Shown here piece by piece: positions 1-8,514 of a stretch of 64,000 nt of DNA (positions are counted from its first letter, which is position 1; each line of letters opens with the position of its first letter). The translations under genes and the position numbers were made by a program. The notes under the pieces were generated by a model. It was not told the origin of the DNA and ran no database searches. It saw nothing but the letters and a program-made list of their open reading frames with translations. Location of the stretch: the NCBI GenBank assembly GCA_964019335.1, contig OZ025649.1, forward strand, positions 868,001 through 932,000. Reading direction: 5' to 3'. The stretch is from Diplonema japonicum. Its lineage: Eukaryota > Euglenozoa > Diplonemea > Diplonemida > Diplonemidae.

Positions 1-626
1 GAACAGTGGTGGCGGTGGTGGGGTCCTCCATCACTGTGGGGTGGAACACTGCGAAGAAGACATCGACACACTTTGAGAGCTCTCTGCGGTTCGCATCATT
101 CGTTCTCGGGAGGAGGTGCGCCAACAGCGATGTGTGTCTGGGTCTGAGCAGCGGCCCTGTTGTGAGTGCAACGATCGGGACGCACGGGCAGCGGTTCGTG
201 ACTGTGATGGGGGACTGCGTGAAGCTGAGCTGTGCGATGGCGGCGGCTGCTGCTGAGTACAGGACCTGTGCGCTGTTCTCGTCGTCGTCGATGACACACT
301 TCTTCACGGGGCTCCGGTCTGACCTGAAGAACATCCTGCGCCCCCTTGCGAATTGGGAGGTTCGTGCGGCTGACAAGCCCCAGACACTTGTGGTGTACGA
401 GATCTCGATACCTAGGCTGTACGACACAGACCTGACGAGCATGGTGAAGCAGGAGGGAGAGGCTGGGGTGAGCCCTACCGGAGGGGAGATGAGCTGGTGC
501 TGGTCGGATGCCTACTGGGAGGCCTTCACGGCTGGTGACCAGGAGCTCATCGAGAGGCACGCTCCATCGGATCCTGTCCTGAGCACTGTACGAGGGAGTG
601 CACCCAAGGTTGTGGTGCTGCGGTGA
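1..626 (+). CDS. Transmembrane cyclase, 3' part only (tandem copy 1)
   Basis: This is the C-terminal end of a class III nucleotide cyclase-like gene whose 5' part lies outside the window. Aligned with the complete copy downstream at a fixed offset of 3134 bases, it matches 3135-3760 without a single indel. Only a few residues differ, for example CLG versus WVG and PTGGEM versus PPGVEM. The visible part covers most of a degenerate second cyclase-homology domain that contains the GPVVSATIG and VMGDC stretches. The two copies stop being alike immediately after the stop codon (TGA here, TAG in copy 2). The near identity confined to coding sequence suggests recent duplication or gene conversion. 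The first complete codon is at position 3. Confidence 0.9.
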   Translation, partial: TVVAVVGSSITVGWNTAKKTSTHFESSLRFASFVLGRRCANSDVCLGLSSGPVVSATIGTHGQRFVTVMGDCVKLSCAMAAAAAEYRTCALFSSSSMTHFFTGLRSDLKNILRPLANWEVRAADKPQTLVVYEISIPRLYDTDLTSMVKQEGEAGVSPTGGEMSWCWSDAYWEAFTAGDQELIERHAPSDPVLSTVRGSAPKVVVLR

Positions 627-1408
627 TCGTATGTCGAAGTGATAGCGTGTGCGAGTCTATGTAAGCCTACTGTGAGAATGTGGAGCAGCGATGGATTGCA
701 GGTACCTGCGCGTGTGGCCGCCAAGAAGGGGGTCCTTCTTACAGCCATATCACGTGGACGGGAATACTTGCTTAATCATTACTTACTTTCTTTTTTTTAT
801 TTTCAAACAACTGATACAATCGTGCGAAATCGCGAGGGCAGTAAAGTCTTTGCATATAATACTCCCATCAATTGTCCCCCCTTCCCCTTGATCAAAGGAA
901 GAAGCGCAATTGCTCTCTTTTGATCCTTTTGTTCCAAAGCCCAGTCGAGAATATGAACAGTGAGCACCACACACACACACCCTGCTCACTGGGATTTATC
1001 GAGCTTATAGTATGTATTGTTCTTTTTTTTATCAATAACTTTTTCTTCCCCCCCCCTATACAACCTGCAGTGGCACAAGAGGAGACCTTAAGGCGTAAGA
1101 GGAAGGAGAGGTCTTACCTGTTTACGACCCATTACCTCCTTTCGTCTTTTCATCTATTCCCCTCTTTCTCGTGCATTAGAGGTCATCTATGCTTTCTAGA
1201 GCTGAACCATGGCAGGTACCTCAGTTACCCTTCCTCACTTATACCGTGCAAAAGCACCTTTCCGCAGAAGTGCACCATTTTGTTTCCTTGTGTTTTATTT
1301 TCCACTCGTCAGTTCCAGTGACTACCTTTTCTCCTGGCCACATCGTGGAACGTTGGCGAATTGTTACTTGTATTTGTTTGTTTCCAGTTGGCATGCTACC
1401 CAGGTTAC
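627..1408 (+). other. Intergenic region with trans-splice-like tract
   Basis: No credible gene is seen. The stretch holds several T/C-rich blocks around 790, 1020-1060 and 1130-1170, a short CA run near 970, and a final pyrimidine-rich region ending in CAG at 1385-1387 and again at 1401-1403, just before the cyclase ATG. These fit a 3' UTR followed by polypyrimidine tract and spliced-leader acceptor for the next gene. Open frames here (872-1321, 1189-1475) are low-complexity and cross the tract. Confidence 0.5.
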
Positions 1409-3760
1409 ATGGACATTGCAGCATTGCTGCAGAGGCTTACGGCCTATGCTGTGGATGAAGGAGACGATGACCTGACGCGGCTGCGCAAGACGTCAATGCT
1501 TACTTTGTATGTTCTCGCGTTTGGAATGGATTTAGCGGTGTTCTTCGTAGCCTCGAACGACATTGGAAAGTACACCTGCGTGGTGATGATGGCGACTGCC
1601 GTTATTTTCTTTCTGCACCTTGTTGTCACGCGGGTCATCACACCGTTCATCATAGAGTTCTACCTTAGTATCTGCTGCTTGTGCATCACATCGTTTGACT
1701 TGGTCACAGCCGCCGAGAGCACCGACCGTGCATGGCCTATACAGGTCATCATTATTGACATCCTGCTTGTGAACCGCGTCGGGAAGAACTACAGCAAGTT
1801 CCTCGTCATCTACGTTATTGCCTACCTTGCCTTCTTCACCTCGGAGAGCATGTTCCGCTTTGGTCTCTATGACATCCCTGGCACCAACAGCCAGGCCGCC
1901 CGCCTCGATCATGTCACCTGCTCCGCCCTCCCTTGCCCTGCAGTGCAATCGTCTATCCAGAACTACCTTACAGGTGTCTCTGTTTTTATATTGGACTTCT
2001 ACTTCACAAGAGGGTTTGCAAATAGTTTAGTACAGGAGAAGGCAAAGGTGGAGGCATCAGTGGATACTGCCGAGAAGATCGCACACAGCCTTGCAAACTT
2101 CGACCTTGATTCAGCTGAGGACGACCTTGCTGACGGGCGCCTGCCCCCCAAGCTACATGCCGCGTTTGACAGCATCCTCCAGAACCTGAAGCTCTACAGG
2201 CCGTTCCTTCCAGATGCCTTGTTCGAAGGGAATGGCAGGGACAGCGAGCCTGGTAGCATCCTTGGAAGCAGCTTGATGCCGCCTGGGACTAGCGGTGAAC
2301 CAGATGGGAGCAGGATAGCAGTTGTGTTCACAGACATCCAGGCTTCGACAGCAATCTGGGAGGCTTGCCCTGATGGGATGAGGAGAGCGCTGAAGCTTCA
2401 CAACAAGACCATTCGGAAGTTTATTGACATGTGCCAAGGGTACGAGGTGAAGACCATTGGTGACGCCTTCATGGTGACCTTCACCTCTCCTACGGATGCT
2501 GTGGACTTTGGGCTTGCTGTTCAGAAGGGTCTTGTTGCATGCTCGTGGCCAAATGATCTCTTCGATCTTCCGTTGTGTGAGCGGGACTCTGAGGGTCTGT
2601 GGGGTGGGCTCCGTGTGCGTGTTGGGGTCCACTACGGGGAGGCAGAGGTGGAGCTGAATGCCATCACAGGACGCTTCGACTACTTCGGGAACACAGTGAA
2701 TGTGGCCGCCAGGGTGGAGGCGGCTTCTGTCGGTGGTGGGGTTGCTGTCACTCCTGAGGTTCTGGCAGAACTCACAGATAGGTCCTCCTTCATCGAGATC
2801 CCTGTTGGCTCCGTTAGTCTGAAGGGTGTCTCGAACAGCAGGAAGCTCTCAATCATCATCCCCGAGGAGCTTCGTGGCAGGAGGTCTTATGTTGAGGGGC
2901 AGCTCAGGACGAGGGGGACAACACCCAAGGCACCTTCAGAGGGGTCGCATTCCACCGCCTCTCGTGTGAACGTCCAGCCTGCAGATCAGGTTCCGAACAC
3001 ACGCTTGGAGCACATTGCGAACGCCACCATTGGCTGTGTGGAGGTGAGGGTCAACCACAGCGGTGGAACAGCCGATTACACCACTGTGAACGAGGGGGTG
3101 TGCCGAACTCTGCACTCACTGGACAGGTGTGGTGGAACAGTGGTGGCGGTGGTGGGGTCCTCCATCACTGTGGGGTGGAACACTGCGAAGAAGACATCGA
3201 CACACTTTGAGAGCTCTCTGCGGTTCGCATCATTCGTTCTCGGGAGGAGGTGCGCCAACAGCGATGTGTGGGTGGGTCTGAGCAGCGGCCCTGTTGTGAG
3301 TGCGACGATCGGGACGCACGGGCAGCGGTTCGTGACTGTGATGGGGGACTGCGTGAAGCTGAGCTGTGCGATGGCGGCTGCTGCTGCTGAGTACAGGACC
3401 TGTGCGCTGTTCTCGTCGTCGTCGATGACACACTTCTTCACGGGGCTCCGGTCTGACCTGAAGAACATCCTGCGCCCCCTTGCGAATTGGGAGGTTCGTG
3501 CGGCTGACAAGCCCCAGACACTTGTGGTGTACGAGATCTCGATTCCCAGGCTGTACGACACAGACCTGACGAGCATGGTGAAGCAGGAGGGAGAGGCTGG
3601 GGTGAGCCCTCCTGGGGTGGAGATGAGCTGGTGCTGGTCGGATGCCTACTGGGAGGCCTTCACGGCTGGTGACCAAGATCTCATCGAGAGGCACGCTCCA
3701 TCGGATCCTGTCCTGAGCGTTGTGCTGGGGAGTGCACCCAAGGTTGTGGTGCTGCGGTAG
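1409..3760 (+). CDS. Transmembrane adenylate/guanylate cyclase with a degenerate second cyclase domain
   Basis: 783 residues. The N-terminal third is hydrophobic, with about six membrane segments between residues ~25 and ~205. A linker containing LKLYRPFLPDALF follows, then a class III cyclase domain (about 300-485) of the kinetoplastid type. Catalytic residues are present: metal-binding Asp309 (VFTDIQ) and Asp352 (TIGDAF), and the Asn431/Arg435 pair in NVAAR. It should make cAMP or cGMP on the cytoplasmic face of a membrane, perhaps the flagellar one. A second cyclase-like fold (about 545-715) keeps GPVVSATIG and VMGDCVKL but lacks the first Asp and the Asn/Arg pair, so it is probably regulatory. 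The start is the first ATG in frame after the acceptor AG; an out-of-frame ATG at 1393 precedes it. Whether the product is cAMP or cGMP cannot be told from sequence. Confidence 0.9.
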   Translation: MDIAALLQRLTAYAVDEGDDDLTRLRKTSMLTLYVLAFGMDLAVFFVASNDIGKYTCVVMMATAVIFFLHLVVTRVITPFIIEFYLSICCLCITSFDLVTAAESTDRAWPIQVIIIDILLVNRVGKNYSKFLVIYVIAYLAFFTSESMFRFGLYDIPGTNSQAARLDHVTCSALPCPAVQSSIQNYLTGVSVFILDFYFTRGFANSLVQEKAKVEASVDTAEKIAHSLANFDLDSAEDDLADGRLPPKLHAAFDSILQNLKLYRPFLPDALFEGNGRDSEPGSILGSSLMPPGTSGEPDGSRIAVVFTDIQASTAIWEACPDGMRRALKLHNKTIRKFIDMCQGYEVKTIGDAFMVTFTSPTDAVDFGLAVQKGLVACSWPNDLFDLPLCERDSEGLWGGLRVRVGVHYGEAEVELNAITGRFDYFGNTVNVAARVEAASVGGGVAVTPEVLAELTDRSSFIEIPVGSVSLKGVSNSRKLSIIIPEELRGRRSYVEGQLRTRGTTPKAPSEGSHSTASRVNVQPADQVPNTRLEHIANATIGCVEVRVNHSGGTADYTTVNEGVCRTLHSLDRCGGTVVAVVGSSITVGWNTAKKTSTHFESSLRFASFVLGRRCANSDVWVGLSSGPVVSATIGTHGQRFVTVMGDCVKLSCAMAAAAAEYRTCALFSSSSMTHFFTGLRSDLKNILRPLANWEVRAADKPQTLVVYEISIPRLYDTDLTSMVKQEGEAGVSPPGVEMSWCWSDAYWEAFTAGDQDLIERHAPSDPVLSVVLGSAPKVVVLR

Positions 3761-6700
3761 TCACCTGAGCATAGAGGGGAGACCAACACAGGCACACGGG
3801 CAGCCCTATGGCACACTGTACACTGCTGGTGCCTGATAGGGATGCTTCTTCTGGTAGTTGTTGGGAGTCACGCTTCTCTACCATCCTTAGGTTTATAAAT
3901 GGTTGCAGGAGAACTACGTTTTTGTCTAGTGTACAGGGCATGGAGCCCTGATCTTATTTTCCACTGCGTATTGTCAAGCGAGGTTCTCCAGCCATTCTCG
4001 GTAGGAACAGAAAGGGGGTTTTTTTTTCTCGGATAGTTACTGTCCGGACAGAAGTATATTTGGTATATGTTCCCCTCACCCACTTTTTTTTTTTTTTCCT
4101 TTATAAGCCCAGTTCTATGTAGCATATTGTGTTTTTTTTTTTTTTCAGTCTGTCTTTTGATGTTTTTTTTTTGGTCCCCCTTCTTTTTTTAAGCCATATG
4201 GTTCAGCCGTTGTTTGCACCTAGCAGGAAGTCGGTGGCTGTAATTGGGCTTTCTCAAGAACCCTAGCAACCCGTGACAAGAGTACGAAGATAAAGCAATC
4301 TTATTAAGTCTTCTCTCTAGCCAACTGCTCCTTTCTATTAGACTATTTTTTTTTCTCTTCTAGGTAGGCACCCCCCGTGATTTAAGTGCCATTTAAATGA
4401 TGACATGGCATATCAAGCAAAGCCTCAAGACAAGAATTCCCAAGTTTACTACCTTTTTCTTTTTTTTTTTTTTTTTTTCCTTTTTTTTTTTTTACAACTC
4501 TGGAGTTAATGAGGGGCTGCTTAAGGCGTCAAGGGCCTTCCTTTTTTTTTTTTTTCTTTGGACCCTGTGTCGTGAAGTCTTGCTCTCTCGCAGTCAGTCG
4601 CCATGATTGTCCTAAGGTGACACCTTTGGCCTGATATACATGTCGAGGAATTATGCAATACCCCCAAGAAGCCCCAGGGGGGGCAGATGGGCAGAAGCAG
4701 CAATTGGCACCTTGGGCAGCTCCTTGCTTTCCATTTACGGTCGTATCTTTTTCTTAAAAGGAAGATTCAGATTTAAGAAAAGAAGAGGGAAAAGGATAAA
4801 GTAAAATGAAGGAAATTCGGAAAGGGACCAGCTTTAACTCATTAAGGCTTAAGGTTACCCTGTTCCGCGTTTTTCTTTCTCTCAAAGACTAAGGAAAGAA
4901 AAAGAGAAAAGAAAAAAGAAAAGCGCAAAAAAAAAGAAGAAAAAGAAAAAGAAAATAATAATTATAGCAAAAGAATAAACGAGATACAACGCACACGCAA
5001 AGAATAGAATTGAAAACAGAAGGGAAAGAACAAGAAAAGAAACAAAACAGAAGAAGGGAAAGAAAATAGAATTGGCCAGTCTCATTTCTCAGTTCAATTT
5101 TCTTTTCTTTCTCACTGATTTTCTATCTTCTTCTTCTTTCTTTCTTTTTTTTTTTTTTTTTTTTTTTTTTTTCTTTTTTTTTTTTTTTGAACCCCGCCTT
5201 TTGGCACTGGGGCACCTTGGTTGAGCAGCGGGTCGTCTTCCTTTGCCATTATTTTCTACCAGGTATCGAGCGACAGCACAGCACTGGACCGGGTTGTCCC
5301 GCTTAAGCCAGGAAGACTGTCCTCTCGTCTTTGTACCAAACGGTTGACAATCTGCTTTTCTTTCTCCAAGGTCTGCACTTCCAGTGTCATAAGGCTGTGG
5401 TATCAGGGGTCCTAGGTGCGAAGACGCCTCCCACAGTAACGGGGTGGGTGTCGTGGGGCAGCTTACCCTTCTTAACAGAGTCAATATTTTCTTTAAGTCC
5501 TTAAGGTCGAACTCACCTGGTAGTTCCCTCCCCTCTTTTTTCATTTTTTTTTTTATGTTCCCTCCCATACAAAAGCCCCTCCACCCTCATTCCAGCTGCA
5601 GTTATTTTATTCCCCGGGTGCAATTTATTGGGGGGGGTGTTTTTTATATGTTATTTCTGCCTTGATATGCACCCCCCCTTCCATCTCTACGTGCCTCTTC
5701 ATTGTTTAGGCCGTGTGTTCGTTTTTTTGGTAGTGCAAAGAAGGGAGAGAAGAGATGTCAAAAGGGGGGAAGGAACGCAAAAGGAGGGAGGTTAAGGAAG
5801 AGGAGGGTGTCTAATATCTATAGATAAGGAAGAAAGATGTAAAAAGAAAGAAAGCAGAAGTTTTCGGGTTTTTTTTTTTTTTTTTATTATTATTTCTCCT
5901 GACAGCGAGGTCACACGTGGTGGAAATATGCCATGTCAGTGCAGTAAGAGGGTTTGTGCACAGCAGAGCGACTGGGAGTATGGTGGGGTGTTGAGGGTTA
6001 TATCCTGGGAGAGAAGGGCCTATAGCGGGATGTCCAGCACCGACAGAGTTCTTTAATTGTTTTGTGTGAACAGAAATTACTTTATGAACCCAGATCCTTT
6101 TTTTTTCTTTTATAGACCGGCGGTGGGTAGGTGTCAGTCTCAGAATAAGGATTCATTATTGTAATTATCAGAAGAAATGATCTTTGTGGTTACTATTACT
6201 TTGAGGTGGATGTGTGCCCGTTGCGTACTAACAAAAAGAAATAACATGTCTTTCTTTTTTTTTTTAATTCTTTTATTTTCCCCTCTTTTTTTAAAGGATA
6301 TAGGACCCCCCCCCCCCCCCCCCCCCTGCCCGTTTTCTATACATTCTATTCTTTTCTTAATAAAGAAAGGTAATTTTTTTCTTTTTTTTTTTAGAGCAGC
6401 TCATCTGTGGCCTTTCCCTCACCCCTCACGGAGGTGCTGCTCGTTTGTTGTTCTATTTTTTTTTATCTAAGTTCAACCAATCTATGCATAAGTAGTACTC
6501 GTTTTTTTTTTTTTCTTTTTAGCGTTGTTGTCCTAGTTGAGAGAGCGCGTGGACCATGATATTCGGGAGGTGGGCTTTTTTTTCAGAAAGACGGCCTTTG
6601 ACCTTGGAAGTGGGCTATGGTATTGACTAAGGGTTTCTACCATACAGCCCCTTGTTCACAAGGTCGGTGCCGTCGGGGACAGAAGGATTAAAAAAGAGAA

Positions 6701-7013
6701 GAATGAAAAAAGAGAGGGTCGTACCAAGGATGCGGCCTGTCACCTCCATAGTTTTTTTTTGTTGTTTCCCTCTTATATTCTTTACGTTCTGCCTCCTTTT
6801 CTCCCCCCCCTCGCCCATTCTCTCTCTCCATGCCTTCGAGGATTCTTCTTGTGGACCGGAAAGGTACCGCATGGTGCCTTCATGATTGTGCGTTACAGAT
6901 TTCACTTTTTTTTTCCCAATCAAGAATTGAACTATCCAATAAGTAACTTCTATTAGTTTGTTTCTTTTCATTTTCTGCAAGCCATCCATCTTCAGGAAGG
7001 GCAGCACGCAGGC
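3761..7013. other. 3.2-kb low-complexity intergenic region
   Basis: No gene supported. It contains many T runs (10-30 nt, for example around 4080, 4130, 4460, 5150-5188 and 5870), a C21 run at 6306-6326, and two purine-rich blocks (about 4755-5075 and 5735-5865), which are unusual because tracts elsewhere are pyrimidine-rich on this strand. Open frames here encode runs of Phe or Lys and have no plausible start. The last part, 6890-7012, is a T-rich tract with AG acceptors that serves the next gene. Confidence 0.5.
6306..6326 (+). repeat. Poly-C tract (C21)
   Basis: An uninterrupted run of 21 C in the first large intergenic gap. Similar runs occur at 39655-39676 and 57370-57397. The other strand is a G run able to form a quadruplex. 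Confidence 0.95.
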
Positions 7014-8450
7014 ATGAGGCCCAGTCCGGCTACATCGCCTGGGATCAGGGATGTGTTTAGTTTGATGTGCGGTACGGTTGCAGGTGCAGTAGGGTCAGGG
7101 AGGGAGTGGGCCGCGAAGCAAATAGAACACAGGAAGGCAGTTGTATCTGAGGAGGACAAGGTCATTGATATGTTGGTGGGGAAGGAGCAGTCAAGGCGAA
7201 GAGCGAACACGCTGCAAGGCCTTCCGCACACGTACCACGAGGGCTATGTGGATGTCGATGTCGTGAAGCAGATGCGGTACATGAAGCTGAAAGGTACAGA
7301 CATGCATGTGTCGCAAGTGGGCCTTGGCATGGGCGCTGCCACCGGCTCCTACGACAAGGTCGACAGGAAGACCGCTATCGAGGCCACGCAGCTCGCCTTC
7401 GTCAACGGTGTCAACTACTTCGACACTGCGCCCCTCTATGGCTACCACCGTAGCGGTGAGGCCATCCTCTCTGAGGCTTTGTCCGGCCTGCCACGCGAGG
7501 CATATTATGTTTCCACCAAGATAGGGAAGTACCTGAAACCAGTCAAGGACACCATCCTCGGTGGGCGCCGTTGGGTGCAGGAGAAGGACTACACCCACGC
7601 CACGACCCTCTCGTCCATCGAGCAGAGCCTCAAAACCCTTAACGTGGACTACATCGACATAGTCTACATTCACGACCCGCACCACTGCAAGGAGTACCGC
7701 CAGATCAGGGAGACCACAGGGCAGGCCTTGCTTGACGCCAAGCAGCAAGGGATGATCAAGTACATTGGCTACACAGGGTATGACCTTACGGTGTTGAACG
7801 CTCTACTCAAAGAGGAGAGAAGGACGGCTTTGGAGATGCAGGGGCGTCCTTCGTACTGCTCAGTGCTGCAGAGTGTGGCGAAGTATAACATTCTTGACCA
7901 CAGCCTCACGAAGACGAGGGCCCTGCCTTACAGGTTTTTCGAGTATGCTAGTAACTGTGATGTAGGCATCGTGTCTGCGGCACCACTGGGGATGGGGCTG
8001 TTCACCCCACAGGGGCCGCCTTCGTGGCATCCTGCAGGTGAAGAAATCAGGCAAGCAGCTAGGGATGTGGTGGAGTACTGTCTGGAGAGCAACGTGGACC
8101 CTGTGCGGATATGTTTGTATTTTGCGTTCAATCAGCAGGCCATTGCAACTCATCTAGTCGGGTGCGCTAATCCGCATGAGGTTCTCACTGCTGTGAGCGT
8201 AGCCACGGAGCCTATGAATGAAGATGAGGCCCACTGCCTGAACTGGGCGACGGGAAGGATCGAGGATTTGTCTGTGAACACGTGGTCTGAGCCAGGGGCC
8301 GTCTGGAACAGCCAGGGGTACCTCACCGACGAGGCGACGTACGCTAGGCACTACAGCGACGCGGAGGCAGCTCTCAGCAAGTTCATCCCAGGGCCAGGCA
8401 AGCTTGTCAACAAGGAGGCTTTCGACTCATTGGGAGCACCCGACTTTTAG
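7014..8450 (+). CDS. Aldo/keto reductase, L-galactose / D-arabinose dehydrogenase-like
   Basis: 478 residues. An N-terminal extension of about 85 residues precedes an (alpha/beta)8 aldo/keto reductase barrel. The catalytic tetrad is visible: Asp137 and Tyr142 in FDTAPLYGY, Lys169 in STKIGKY, and His220 in YIHDPHH. The strand order and the FDTAPLYG motif resemble the L-galactose dehydrogenase / yeast ARA2 branch, which oxidises aldoses with NAD(P)+ on the way to ascorbate or erythroascorbate. The substrate is inferred only from this resemblance. The enzyme is longer than the usual ~320 residues, with extra sequence at the N-terminus, between Lys169 and His220, and at the C-terminus. There is no intron. 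The start lies 3 nt after a CAG acceptor at the end of a T-rich tract; the reading frame of the next gene opens before this stop, but its ATG is 65 nt downstream. Confidence 0.88.
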   Translation: MRPSPATSPGIRDVFSLMCGTVAGAVGSGREWAAKQIEHRKAVVSEEDKVIDMLVGKEQSRRRANTLQGLPHTYHEGYVDVDVVKQMRYMKLKGTDMHVSQVGLGMGAATGSYDKVDRKTAIEATQLAFVNGVNYFDTAPLYGYHRSGEAILSEALSGLPREAYYVSTKIGKYLKPVKDTILGGRRWVQEKDYTHATTLSSIEQSLKTLNVDYIDIVYIHDPHHCKEYRQIRETTGQALLDAKQQGMIKYIGYTGYDLTVLNALLKEERRTALEMQGRPSYCSVLQSVAKYNILDHSLTKTRALPYRFFEYASNCDVGIVSAAPLGMGLFTPQGPPSWHPAGEEIRQAARDVVEYCLESNVDPVRICLYFAFNQQAIATHLVGCANPHEVLTAVSVATEPMNEDEAHCLNWATGRIEDLSVNTWSEPGAVWNSQGYLTDEATYARHYSDAEAALSKFIPGPGKLVNKEAFDSLGAPDF

Positions 8451-8514
8451 TATTTTTTTCTTCTTTCACTACCATACCTACCCTATCATTCATACAAGAG
8501 GTGGCAGAAGATGC

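Noticed and set aside
872-1475. Open frames before the cyclase gene
   Set aside because: Phe/Leu-rich translation of T/C tracts with no domain and no suitable start; they overlap the leader acceptor region.
4882-5568. Lys-rich and Phe-rich minus-strand frames
   Set aside because: They translate poly-T/poly-A tracts only.
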